Shown: positions 52,756 to 60,901 of the stretch, in pieces | How the letters are laid out: each line of letters opens with the position of its first letter | How positions within the stretch are numbered: position 1 is the stretch's first letter | DNA from: Desulfoscipio sp. XC116 | GTDB taxonomy: Bacteria; Bacillota; Desulfotomaculia; Desulfotomaculales; Desulfallaceae | Reading direction: 5' to 3' | Assembly: GCF_039851975.1 (NCBI RefSeq) | Contig: NZ_CP156660.1 | Location: forward strand, 2,919,035 to 2,983,034 | DNA: 64,000 bases | Made by a program: the position numbers and the translations under genes | Notes under the pieces: model-generated | The model's input: the letters and a program-made list of their open reading frames with translations, nothing else | Database searches by the model: none | Told to the model about the DNA's origin: nothing

Positions 52756-53199
52756 TTACTTCTTAATGGTCGGCACTTCATCCATCAAAAGGGATGCCGG
52801 CTCGGTGAACAGAGCAGCACTATTCAGGTCACCGGCGCCTTCGGCAAAATCGCCGCCGGGTACTGCGGTACCTTCTTCAGTGGTCCTGATGGGGAATTTA
52901 AAACGCTTAACCATGCCGTTTCTAAACTTAACGGTCCACATAATATTATCCGAACCTCTCAAAGGAGTCACACTGGCGCCCATGGGGACGAAGTCGGCAT
53001 AACCACGCAGGTCTATAGCTTGCTGCGGGCAAGCCTTGGCACAGCACAGGCATTCCCAGCAATGCCAGGGGTCACGGTTATAAGCTTTCATTTTCTCTTT
53101 ATCGAGAACCATAATATCGTTGGGGCATGCATACATGCAAGCGGTTTTATCCTGACCCTTGCAACCATCACATTTCTCAGCTATTACAAAAGTTGGCAT
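52756..53199 (-). CDS. aprB: Adenylylsulfate reductase beta subunit AprB
   Basis: AprB is the two-cluster ferredoxin-like subunit that passes electrons from the Qmo-type complex to the AprA flavin. The 147-residue protein has Cys10, Cys13, Cys21 and Cys25 for one [4Fe-4S] cluster and Cys47, Cys50, Cys53 and Cys57 for the other, with Trp48 between as in structurally known AprB. The C-terminal tail that wraps around AprA is present (to VPTIKK). The ATG follows GGGAGG. The aprBA pair is preceded by a 630-base region with a possible promoter and a large hairpin. Confidence 0.96.
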   Translation of the reverse strand: MPTFVIAEKCDGCKGQDKTACMYACPNDIMVLDKEKMKAYNRDPWHCWECLCCAKACPQQAIDLRGYADFVPMGASVTPLRGSDNIMWTVKFRNGMVKRFKFPIRTTEEGTAVPGGDFAEGAGDLNSAALFTEPASLLMDEVPTIKK

Positions 53200-53358
53200 T
53201 TATTCAACCTCCCGTTCCCAATTTGTTTAAAAAATCACTTTGGTTTTGCGATAACAGATAGTTTTTTCACCTTCCCGAGGAGCATGGCGCATACAGTTAA
53301 TTAATTTAAAATACTAAAACCCTTCTCCTCCCTGAGAAAACCTTACTGTATATTTACT

Positions 53359-53397
53359 GATTTTGCGCCGGTGTCTGCGACACCGTGCTGTAAAATC
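53359..53397 (-). promoter_or_regulatory. Stem-loop in the aprBA leader
   Basis: GATTTTGCGCCGGTGTC (53359-53375) pairs with GACACCGTGCTGTAAAATC (53379-53397) around a 3-base loop, with small bulges. It lies about 160 bases before the aprB ATG and could protect or regulate the mRNA. Confidence 0.5.
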
Positions 53398-53456
53398 ACC
53401 CCCTTTGAAAATTATTTAGTCAATGCCTTTTGGGCAACCTGTGATGTAAAAGCTTA

Positions 53457-53486
53457 AATATAGGGCCCCAACATCAGGTACTGCAA
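53457..53486 (-). promoter_or_regulatory. Possible promoter of aprBA
   Basis: On the minus strand TTGCAG (53481-53486) and TATATT (53457-53462) are 18 bases apart. Leader length would be about 250 bases. Weak match, but the only reasonable pair found in the sat-aprB gap. Confidence 0.35.
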
Positions 53487-53760
53487 TTTTGTTGTCAGAT
53501 ATCTGCATCTAAATTGTCGGGTAAATGCTAAAAATAATTCATAGCCCGTGTTAAATTTACAATGTAAAGGTGTGGATAACAGTTGTAGATATAGTCGTAC
53601 TGTTATTAATCATAATTATACTTTCGACACAATTGCCCAAGCTCCTTCTTTTTTTAAGCAATAACCGTTACTTTTTTTTGGCAATCTTCGCCGAAGGCTG
53701 TTTAATTATTATTTTTAAGCAGTCAACCAATCTAACGATCAGACGCCGGATATATTGGGA

Positions 53761-53793
53761 CGCTTCTGCTTAAATAATATTTAAGCAGAAGCG
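53761..53793. terminator. Perfect 15-bp hairpin downstream of sat
   Basis: CGCTTCTGCTTAAAT (53761-53775) and ATTTAAGCAGAAGCG (53779-53793) are perfect inverted copies with a 3-base loop, 41 bases after the sat stop. T runs are lacking on both sides, so it may be a processing or stabilising end. Confidence 0.55.
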
Positions 53794-53833
53794 GTCATCT
53801 CCTATACAATCAAAACAAACTCTACAAATAAAT

Positions 53834-55072
53834 TTATTTCTTAGTCCCCGGCATGTCTTCATAGGCACCTTTTTTAATCTCCACTTTTTCCGCAGTTTTA
53901 TAATATTCGCGCAGAATTTCCATAACCTCGGGGCGGCCAAATTCTTTGGGAATCTCTTCGCCGTCCTGCATCATGCGGCGGAACTTGGTGCCACTAACCA
54001 CACAACGATCTTCCGGGCCGTGCGGGCAAGTACGCTGACTGGCCATACTCTGACACTTATAGCAATAGAATGTCCAAGCAATCAGCATAGGCTTGAGTTC
54101 CAGAGCGCCCGGCCAGAGCTTATCAAAAATTGTCTGAGCATCGAACGGGCCATAGTAATCGCCCACGCCGGCATGGTCACGACCCACGATGAGGTATTTG
54201 CAACCCCAGTTTTGCCGGAAAACGGCGTGCAATAAAGCTTCGCGAGGTCCGCCGTAACGCATTTCCATGGGGTAGACACCCAAGGCAATGTTCTCTTTCG
54301 GGAAATACTTGTCAACCAGCACCTCATAACACTTGGTGCGCACTTCACCCGGAATATCGCCAGGCTTCAATGCACCCACAATAGCATGTATAAAGCAACC
54401 ATCCACTAATCCGCTTTCCATGGCGAACTTACAAAGATATTCATGAGAACGGTGCATGGGGTTCCTGGTTTGGAAAGCAACCACGTCCGACCAGCCTTTT
54501 TCTTCAAAAAGCTTGCGGGCTTCGGCGGGATATAGATAATACTTGGGATATTTCTGAGGATAAACACCCTCGTTAAGCACTTTAATGGGTCCGCCTAAGT
54601 TAAATTCACCCTGCTTCATAACGCTGGCTACGCCAGGGTGACCTTCCGCATCCAAAGTCGTAAATACTTCACGGCACTCGGCTTCTTTGTCATAAGTATA
54701 GATTTCTTCCACAAGCATGGTAGCATATAGTTCTTCGGAAGCTCTGTCATAAAGGGCCACTTCCATGTCTTCCTTAAGACCAATGGCATCTTTTTCTTCA
54801 CCGGTAATAGACAAGGTTACCGGCATGGGCCACATGGTACCGTCAGCCATTTTAAAATCAAATACGCAACCGGTGTAATCGTCCTTCTTCATAAAGCCTT
54901 TTAACGGGGTAAATGCACCAATACCAAGCATCAAGACATCGGAAGTCTCCCTTGAACTCATGTACACCTTGGGCAAACCTTCCGCTCTCTTGATTTCAGC
55001 TGCTCTTTCATCGCCATACAGCAACAAAGGCATTAATTTTCCTTCAGGGCCATGCGGTTTAGGTAGCGCCAT
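53834..55072 (-). CDS. sat: Sulfate adenylyltransferase (ATP sulfurylase) Sat
   Basis: Sat activates sulfate with ATP to adenosine 5'-phosphosulfate, the entry step of sulfate respiration. The 412-residue protein has the N-terminal PUA-like domain, the active-site motif QTRNPMHRSHEY near residue 200 and GRDHAGVGDYYG near 295. A cysteine set (FYCYKCQSMASQRTCPHG..., then RCVV) near 330-355 is the zinc site of prokaryotic homo-oligomeric Sat. The ATG follows GGAGGGGGA. It lies upstream of aprBA in the same direction, with a Rex-like operator about 330 bases before it. Confidence 0.96.
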   Translation of the reverse strand: MALPKPHGPEGKLMPLLLYGDERAAEIKRAEGLPKVYMSSRETSDVLMLGIGAFTPLKGFMKKDDYTGCVFDFKMADGTMWPMPVTLSITGEEKDAIGLKEDMEVALYDRASEELYATMLVEEIYTYDKEAECREVFTTLDAEGHPGVASVMKQGEFNLGGPIKVLNEGVYPQKYPKYYLYPAEARKLFEEKGWSDVVAFQTRNPMHRSHEYLCKFAMESGLVDGCFIHAIVGALKPGDIPGEVRTKCYEVLVDKYFPKENIALGVYPMEMRYGGPREALLHAVFRQNWGCKYLIVGRDHAGVGDYYGPFDAQTIFDKLWPGALELKPMLIAWTFYCYKCQSMASQRTCPHGPEDRCVVSGTKFRRMMQDGEEIPKEFGRPEVMEILREYYKTAEKVEIKKGAYEDMPGTKK

Positions 55073-55172
55073 AAATAATCCCCCTCCTATTTTTTAATTA
55101 TTACAACCAAGGAACAAAATGTCCCCAATTGAAAACCCAATCTCCCAATCACTCCATATTATGTCTCTGCCA

Positions 55173-55202
55173 ATTATATATACAGCTATCCGTTAGGCCC
55201 AA
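55173..55202 (-). promoter_or_regulatory. Possible proximal promoter of sat
   Basis: On the minus strand TTGGGC (55197-55202) and TATAAT (55173-55178) are 18 bases apart, about 100 bases upstream of the sat ATG. Confidence 0.4.
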
Positions 55203-55397
55203 CGCGGGCAATTGTCAGCTAATTGCCATAGCAATGTCGCTCATTTGCTAGTTGGATACACTGTATATTGATTAAAATATATAATGGGTTATATTTATGA
55301 AATTAGACACAAAGTAGAAATACCCTTCTTTTGTTACCGAGAAAAAATAAATTATTTATGGCGAAAATAATACTATTTCGATACAACGACACTGGCA

Positions 55398-55426
55398 TTG
55401 TGAAGATATGCACAAAAACGTGTCAA
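55398..55426 (-). promoter_or_regulatory. Rex-like operator and -35 upstream of sat
   Basis: TTGTGAA-GATA-TGCACAA (55398-55415) matches 13 of 14 positions of the Rex operator. On the minus strand a consensus TTGACA (55421-55426) lies five bases before it, so the operator would cover the spacer and -10 of a distal sat promoter, although no good -10 hexamer is visible. Nothing else is seen in the 55073-55577 gap. Confidence 0.6.
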
Positions 55427-55577
55427 ATAATGTGCTTAAAAAAAATAAACTTACCTACCTACACATAAAATATATCACGAATCACAGAACTTGACAAGCT
55501 CATTTCAACACACAGGCAATCTTCACAATTAATAAATTACAGTTATTTCAATTCACCGCCCTATCACTCCAATATTA

Positions 55578-55614
55578 AATATAAGAGCACATCGTTAAAA
55601 TGATGTGCTCTTAT
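55578..55614 (-). terminator. Terminator overlapping the end of the YkgJ-type gene
   Basis: ATAAGAGCACATC / GATGTGCTCTTAT arms (55581-55593, 55602-55614) with the TAA stop (55595-55597) in the loop. T-rich sequence follows on both strands. Confidence 0.7.
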
Positions 55615-56335
55615 ATTTTTCCATATAGTCTTCAAGCAGCTCGCTGCGTCCTTTAGCCAAAAACTCCTGCATTACTTTTGGACGCCGGAACCTGGCCCCT
55701 TCGCTCACAATACTCATTACCAGATGATTAACATACGGAATAAATGTAAACTGATTTTCCACTACAGGCATGGGTACGAAAAAAGATTCCAACTGCCCAA
55801 TATCAGCAGTTAAGAGCTGAATCAATTCCAGCGGCGTTTTATTACCTCCATTTGGCACCCTTACTTTTTCACAATAAGGCAATTCATATTCCACTATTTC
55901 GCGAGGCAATTCAATATTATGTTCCGTCCTATACTTTTCCACCAGCTTTTCCATATTGCGCCTTGCCATGCCCTGCGCATCACGTTTCCCCATCAAGCCA
56001 TAAGTACGGCACGCAAAAGGACGGACTTCATAAACCTGACAGTTATTGTGGCTATCCAGGAAAGGGCAGCGCTGATTAATATCCACCAGTTCCAGAAAAT
56101 AATAGCGCACGGCACCGGCAATAAACCGGGGCCATCTTTCAGGCATATTTTTATTAACATAACGAAACATATTTAAGTATTCAACAATAAATGCCGGATT
56201 TGGCACGGTACAGCAAGTACCACAGCGGTCACATTCCATATCGGGCAATTTATTATATATTTCATTTAATTTATCAAACAAATTATTTTCCTCGGCCTGA
56301 CTTATAGCCGGATGCAACTTAACCAGCGGCAGCAT
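55595..56335 (-). CDS. YkgJ-family cysteine-cluster protein
   Basis: The 246-residue protein has the CxxCGxCC-type N-terminal motif (CDRCGTCCTVPN, about 35-46), then RCPFLDSHNNCQVYEVRPFACRTYG split by the fold, and further cysteines near 155. This is the YkgJ/UPF0153 pattern, thought to bind zinc or an iron-sulfur cluster; no reaction is established. I use the ATG at 56335, after GGGAGGAG; the longer frame from 56455 gives an unlikely N-terminus. It stands alone between sat and a small membrane gene. Confidence 0.8.
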   Translation of the reverse strand: MLPLVKLHPAISQAEENNLFDKLNEIYNKLPDMECDRCGTCCTVPNPAFIVEYLNMFRYVNKNMPERWPRFIAGAVRYYFLELVDINQRCPFLDSHNNCQVYEVRPFACRTYGLMGKRDAQGMARRNMEKLVEKYRTEHNIELPREIVEYELPYCEKVRVPNGGNKTPLELIQLLTADIGQLESFFVPMPVVENQFTFIPYVNHLVMSIVSEGARFRRPKVMQEFLAKGRSELLEDYMEKYKSTSF

Positions 56336-56650
56336 TAAAGCACCAACTCCTCCCAATTTTATACTACAAACGCTACCCCAACCAACCTTATAATAAATTA
56401 AAACAGAACTAAATACAAAATTATTTTTTCCCACAGCAACCAATTCAGCAGCCATATCCCGGCGTCACATAGTCTCCGACGTCGCAGCTGCAATAATTTA
56501 GAACAAACGCATGTGACAAAAAAATAGACACCACTTGGGTGTTTTTACTTGCTTTATTTTTAAACCCTCAATAATATAAAACATAATCAAAGATATAAGA
56601 CAAACTGATTCAGGTTTTATAAAATGATTTAATAAAGGTGTGTAATATAA
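56336..56650. other. Divergent intergenic stretch
   Basis: No gene is supported here. The two flanking genes point away from each other, so both promoters should be inside. The stretch 56515-56640 is AT-rich with several TATAAT-like hexamers, but none with a clear -35. Confidence 0.4.
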
Positions 56651-56860
56651 TTGATTTTATTAAGTTTTCTTTTTATCTTAACGGGCATCTGCCTGATCGT
56701 TGCAGGTGTGCTTTTATTAACGCTGCATATCGCCAAAACGGGGGCGTGGCCCGGATTTCACCCGTTGCACTGGGACACCCGGGCAAAAAAGCTTATCATA
56801 GCAACCGGAGCCGGCATCCTATTGACATTTTCCGGCGTACTAGCCGGTTACGGTATCTAA
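56651..56860 (+). CDS. Small two-helix membrane protein (69 aa)
   Basis: The TTG start at 56651 is preceded by AAAGGTGTG. The product has a helix at about 3-25 and another at about 47-66, with a loop containing WPGFHPLHWDTRAKK. The conserved look of the loop (two His, two Trp) and the purine-rich leader support a real gene, but no family is recognised. Its stop is 1 base from the stop of the convergent NifX-like gene, with no terminator between. Confidence 0.55.
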   Translation: MILLSFLFILTGICLIVAGVLLLTLHIAKTGAWPGFHPLHWDTRAKKLIIATGAGILLTFSGVLAGYGI

Positions 56861-56861
56861 A

Positions 56862-57233
56862 TTAATGGTTGCAGCCATGGCCATGATGATCGCCGTGATG
56901 GTTACAGCAAGCAGCGGAACCTGAAGACAATTGCCCCTGCACATATTTGGTTACCGCTTCTTCAATTTTACCACTGATTCCGGTAATCACCTGCAAGCCG
57001 ATTTCTTTTAACGGCTCCAGCGCCCGGGCACCAATTCCACCCACTATTACCACATCCACTTGTTCGCCTTTTAACAACCCGGCCAATCCTTCGTGATTGT
57101 GCTGCAGTTGTTCGGCTGAAACAATTTTTTTAGATGTTATTTCTTGGCCTGCTAATTCCACAATTATAAATTCCTGACTCCTGCCAAAGTGCTGGTTAAT
57201 ATAACCGGACTCATGGGGTAAAGCAATTCTCAT
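56862..57233 (-). CDS. NifX/NifB-type dinitrogenase cofactor-binding family protein
   Basis: This 123-residue protein has the family fold signature (MRIALP, INQHFGRS, VDVVIVGGIGARALEPL) of the NifX/NafY group, small proteins that bind iron-sulfur or iron-molybdenum cofactor precursors. A C-terminal tail rich in Cys and His (ACCNHHGDHHGHGCNH) adds a metal-binding site not in the core fold. The ATG at 57233 follows GGAGGT; an upstream in-frame ATG has no site. No nif gene is near, so a general Fe-S or metal carrier role is more likely. Confidence 0.85.
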   Translation of the reverse strand: MRIALPHESGYINQHFGRSQEFIIVELAGQEITSKKIVSAEQLQHNHEGLAGLLKGEQVDVVIVGGIGARALEPLKEIGLQVITGISGKIEEAVTKYVQGQLSSGSAACCNHHGDHHGHGCNH

Positions 57234-57452
57234 TTGTAATACCTCCAGTGCAAAATTGTTATTATTAAGCATAGTTTCCCCGGCACGTTCATTCGACCAC
57301 TAAATAGGCATTTCCTGGCATGTTGGCTTTTCCTTTTTCAATGTTTTTTGCGGAAAAGATGAAGAGTAAGTTTTTTGAACAATTACCCATAATAAATTTT
57401 ATTGTCTACTTAGCATTATGTCAATATAATTTTATTTTATGGGTCTGCGGAC

Positions 57453-57480
57453 AAAAAAAATCCCGCCTTTAATTGGCGGG
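57453..57480 (-). terminator. Rho-independent terminator of dsrC
   Basis: CCCGCC (57462-57467) pairs with GGCGGG (57475-57480); on the minus strand eight Ts follow. It starts 11 bases after the dsrC stop. Confidence 0.85.
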
Positions 57481-57490
57481 TCGGTTTTTA

Positions 57491-57808
57491 TTATACACAA
57501 CCGGTAGGCTTGGGCAAGCCGGCTAATTTGCAGGCGCCTTTTGCCGGACCGGACGGGAAAAGTTCATAAATTTGTTTCAGGCTATAACCGGTTTGTTTAC
57601 ACATTTTCCTTACCATTGGAGCAACTTGGAACTGTTTGTAGTAATCACGCAGATAGTGGATTACTTTCCAGTGATCGTCAGTGAGTTCCTTAATACCTTC
57701 GCCTTCGGCAAAAGATGTTGCTACGCTATCAGTCCACTCGTCGGGGTTAAGAACAAAACCGTCCTCATCAAGCTCAATTTGCTTTCCATCTACTTCAAGA
57801 AAAGCCAT
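57491..57808 (-). CDS. dsrC: DsrC, sulfur-carrier of dissimilatory sulfite reduction
   Basis: DsrC accepts the sulfur of sulfite from DsrAB as a trisulfide on two C-terminal cysteines and hands it to membrane DsrMK-type reductases. The 105-residue protein has the family core (DEWTDSVATSFAEGEGI, ELTDDHW, IHYLRDYY, FQVAP) and both redox cysteines, Cys93 and Cys104, 10 residues apart with Cys104 next to last. It is therefore true DsrC and not TusE, which lacks the first Cys. The ATG at 57808 follows GGAGGTG. It stands alone, away from dsrAB, which is common. Confidence 0.95.
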   Translation of the reverse strand: MAFLEVDGKQIELDEDGFVLNPDEWTDSVATSFAEGEGIKELTDDHWKVIHYLRDYYKQFQVAPMVRKMCKQTGYSLKQIYELFPSGPAKGACKLAGLPKPTGCV

Positions 57809-58172
57809 TAATCTCACACCTCCAAAAATAATTATTAAATAATTTTTCCTATTTTTCCCCTAAAAAGTCTTTAAATATCTATATCTATTTTTAGGGCGAA
57901 AAGCTTTTTTGTACTAGCATTATATTATCATTCCAGGTCAGGGAGTGCAACAGGTTCATTAATCAAAACCCATCCAATTTCACCGTGTTTATTTTACTCA
58001 TATTTACCGGCAGCCACAAGTAAACAAGAGACAGGTCTGATCTATTGGTGCTTGGTACTCTGCTTAATATCTCTTTAGTATTTCCTGCTGTGAACCGGTA
58101 AACACCATTAATTGTGCTTAGATCATATTCGACAGGGCAACTTAGAATTCCTTCTATTTGACAAGCTTAATT
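57809..58172. other. Intergenic stretch, no supported gene
   Basis: This region should contain the dsrC promoter on the minus strand; the right half lies behind the stop of the Na/Pi gene. I see no gene, no clear hairpin and no good hexamer pair. Confidence 0.4.
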
Positions 58173-59921
58173 TTAATTTCTTGACTTACTTTCATCCGCG
58201 GCTATTTTTTTACTGGCCTTTTTAACTTTTAACCGTTCTATAGCGCCCATTTGTCCAAGCACATATTCAGCTATATTTACGGAATGATCTCCAACCCGTT
58301 CCATATTGCCCAGTAAATCCAGAAATACCGAGCCTTCAGTTCCAGTACAGATACCTTCGTTCAAGCGCATTATATGGCCTTCCCGGAATTCTTTCTCCAA
58401 GTTATCAATAACAACCTCGTTTTTAATTACCTGCTTGGCTAGAAAGTGATCACCAGTTTCCAAAGCTTTTAAGGCAACTCCAAGCGTTTCCCCGGTAAGC
58501 TCGGCCATGGACTGCATACTGGCCGACGCCTCATCTGAAAATTTAATTTTTCTTTCAACACTATAAATAGCCAATTCTACGATATTGTCCGCATGGTCTC
58601 CAATCCTTTCCAGATCACTAACTGCCTGTAATAAAGTTTGGGTATAATTAGATTGATCCTCACTCATTTTTTTACTGGAAGATAATTTTACAAGATAATC
58701 GGTAATATTTGTATCAAGACTGTTAATTAATTCCTCCTTCTGTTCAAGATACATGGGATTAAGCTCTTTACTACTTGGATTATTAAAGAACCGCAAGGAT
58801 TCATTAAAAAATTCGCTGGCATGACGACCCATGCGCAGCACTTCTCTGGTAGCCTGTCCCAGGGCTACGGCCGGGTTGGCCAGCAGACGGGGCTCCAAAT
58901 AGCGCGGTTTTATATCAAATTGAGCGTCCGCGCCGGGCACTAATTTAGTCACAGCCCAGGCCAGGCAGGATACAAACGGCAGTTGGATAATTGTGTTGGT
59001 TATATTAAACATACCGTGCGTCTGGGCAATTTGCATACGAATATTAAGCGTTTCCCAGCTACCTTCAAAACCCGGCAATAATACAAAAAAGTAGTTTGTA
59101 GCCAATCGAATGAACTCAGGAAATATGCCCAGCAGAAATAGCGGCAAGAACAAAGCTGTACCGCTTAAATTAAATAATGTATGGGTAAGCGCCGCCCGCC
59201 GGGCCGCAACCGTGGTACCTATGGAAGCCAATAAAGCGGTTACCGTCGTGCCAATATTATCGCCAAATAAAATAGGTACGGCCTGCTGATAAGTTACCGC
59301 ACCCTGGTCCGCCAATTCCTGCAGCACACCAATGGTAGCGCTGCTGCTTTGCACAATCAATGTAAAAGCCGTGCCTATAGCCACCCCCAACACAGGGTTA
59401 CTTTCCACACCGGTCATTAAATCAAGAAAAACATGCCAATCCTTTAACGGTTTAAGACCACTACCCATTATACTCATACCGTAAAACAGCATTCCAAAAC
59501 CAAACAGCACCTGTCCTACATTGGCAACCTTTTTATTTTTAATAAAAAACAGCATTATTGCTCCAACAGCTATAATGGGTAAAGCATAGTGCTCAATCTT
59601 AAAGCCAATCAAATAAGCAGTCATAGTAGTACCGATGTTGGCGCCCATAATTACGCCAATGGCCTGCCGTAAAGTTAACAGCCCGGCATTAACCAGGCCA
59701 ACCGTTAAAACCGTGGTTCCGCTGCTGCTTTGAATAAGGGCGGTAACCAAAGTTCCGGTGACAGCACCGCGCAGCGGAGTTTTGGTCCCCTTTTCAAGAA
59801 ATTCCCGCATGCGTTCACCGGCAACGTTCTGTAGACCTTCAGACATATATTTAATGCCGAACAAAAAAATACCCAGGCCCCCCAGCGCATAAAACAGTAC
59901 GTCTTGAACCGAAAAAGGCAT
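58173..59921 (-). CDS. Na+/phosphate cotransporter (NptA/PNaS family) with PhoU-like tail
   Basis: The 582-residue protein has two repeats with the phosphate-cotransporter motif QSSSG (about 64-68) and QSSSA (about 190-194), eight or more membrane helices up to about residue 330, and a soluble C-terminal part (about 350-560) with two PhoU-like three-helix bundles (DLERIGDHADNIVELA, MERVGDHSVNIAEYV). These proteins move phosphate with sodium, in or out. The ATG follows GGAGGG. A ladder of TTTACA/TTAACA boxes upstream suggests control by a PhoP/PhoB-type regulator. Confidence 0.9.
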   Translation of the reverse strand: MPFSVQDVLFYALGGLGIFLFGIKYMSEGLQNVAGERMREFLEKGTKTPLRGAVTGTLVTALIQSSSGTTVLTVGLVNAGLLTLRQAIGVIMGANIGTTMTAYLIGFKIEHYALPIIAVGAIMLFFIKNKKVANVGQVLFGFGMLFYGMSIMGSGLKPLKDWHVFLDLMTGVESNPVLGVAIGTAFTLIVQSSSATIGVLQELADQGAVTYQQAVPILFGDNIGTTVTALLASIGTTVAARRAALTHTLFNLSGTALFLPLFLLGIFPEFIRLATNYFFVLLPGFEGSWETLNIRMQIAQTHGMFNITNTIIQLPFVSCLAWAVTKLVPGADAQFDIKPRYLEPRLLANPAVALGQATREVLRMGRHASEFFNESLRFFNNPSSKELNPMYLEQKEELINSLDTNITDYLVKLSSSKKMSEDQSNYTQTLLQAVSDLERIGDHADNIVELAIYSVERKIKFSDEASASMQSMAELTGETLGVALKALETGDHFLAKQVIKNEVVIDNLEKEFREGHIMRLNEGICTGTEGSVFLDLLGNMERVGDHSVNIAEYVLGQMGAIERLKVKKASKKIAADESKSRN

Positions 59922-59992
59922 GACACGTCCCTCCGCAGGTTATTAAAATATCATGTTAATTTTATCAAAATTAAGCGTTATTTGAGCATGCC

Positions 59993-60050
59993 TTTACATT
60001 TTCTTTACATACAATTAAACTTTGCATCCATGCTTAACAATTATTTAACG
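59993..60050 (-). promoter_or_regulatory. Pho-box-like array upstream of the Na/Pi gene
   Basis: On the plus strand TTTACA occurs at 59993 and 60004, then TTAAAC at 60015, TTAACA at 60034 and TTAACG at 60045. The 11-bp spacing within each group is that of PhoP/PhoB direct repeats. The array lies 72-129 bases upstream of the ATG at 59921, next to a possible -10 (TAAAAT, about 59958-59963) that lacks a good -35. Confidence 0.55.
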
Positions 60051-60071
60051 CATTTTTAATAAAAATAAAAA

Positions 60072-60767
60072 TTACCGGGCAAAAACATGACGGCCTATTT
60101 GCACTACCTGCCGGCGCTGCCAAACCCATGGATTAACAGGCTTGGCCGGATTCCAAAAATATAAGGCATCGTTGGTCGGATCTTGTCCCGACCAGGCATC
60201 CCGGGCCGCCCGGTGTGAATCAGTGCTGATTTCCCGCCCAAATTGTCCGTTCCCAACCGACTCAAAGGCTCCCGGCTGGAATATCACCCCCCCCAGAGTA
60301 TTTGGAAATTCAGCACTGGCCACCCGGTTTACAATCACCGCCCCAACGGCAACTTTGCCCAGATACGGCTCATCGGCGGCTTCGCTCTCTATAATTGCCG
60401 ACAGTAGGAAAACATCTTCCTTGGGAATATCCTTCTCCGTCGCTTTAAACAGCAAAGCATAAGTTCTTTTATCCAAAACACCCCGCGCGGCAATTTTATT
60501 TTGCCTTTGAAAGCTGCGCACCGCCCGAACGGTATCAAAACTATAAAAACCCGTCACCTGCTTATTATACAAATTGAAATATTTTAATTTTTTTTGTACT
60601 TGCACCACATCTTCGCCCCGATCACCCCAAAACAATGATCGTCGTTCACCCGCCCCTAGATCCCGGGCAGCCAGAAGCAATACCACAACAAAAACTATTC
60701 CTGCCAGAATTCCCGCCAACCCGGAATTTAACGACAGAGACATTGTCTTTCTATTGCCGTCACGCAT
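60072..60767 (-). CDS. sleB: SleB-type spore cortex-lytic enzyme
   Basis: SleB hydrolyses cortex peptidoglycan during germination. The 231-residue protein has an N-terminal membrane or signal helix (about 15-36), a peptidoglycan-binding domain (about 46-105: GDRGEDVVQVQKKLKYF...SFQRQNKI) and a hydrolase-2 domain (about 120-231) with the catalytic Glu in AIIESEA and the final FWNPAKPVNPWVWQ. I use the ATG at 60767, preceded by GGAGGA; an ATG 16 codons upstream (60815) is also in frame. Related cell-wall hydrolases outside sporulation share this layout. Confidence 0.88.
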   Translation of the reverse strand: MRDGNRKTMSLSLNSGLAGILAGIVFVVVLLLAARDLGAGERRSLFWGDRGEDVVQVQKKLKYFNLYNKQVTGFYSFDTVRAVRSFQRQNKIAARGVLDKRTYALLFKATEKDIPKEDVFLLSAIIESEAADEPYLGKVAVGAVIVNRVASAEFPNTLGGVIFQPGAFESVGNGQFGREISTDSHRAARDAWSGQDPTNDALYFWNPAKPVNPWVWQRRQVVQIGRHVFAR

Positions 60768-60901
60768 TTTATTCATTCCTCCAGCCACATAATCATTCAA
60801 GGCTATCCTTTTCATTTTCTCTTCGGCTGATACAAAAACAATTTTCCCTTGTTTATACCCATAATGGTAGGGTAAACTTTATAAGTATGGGAGTGATAAT
60901 A

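Noticed and set aside
53570-53773. A 67-codon hydrophobic plus-strand frame between aprB and sat
   Set aside because: Its GTG has no properly spaced ribosome site and the stop lies inside the perfect hairpin. Hydrophobic frames arise easily in AT-rich DNA.
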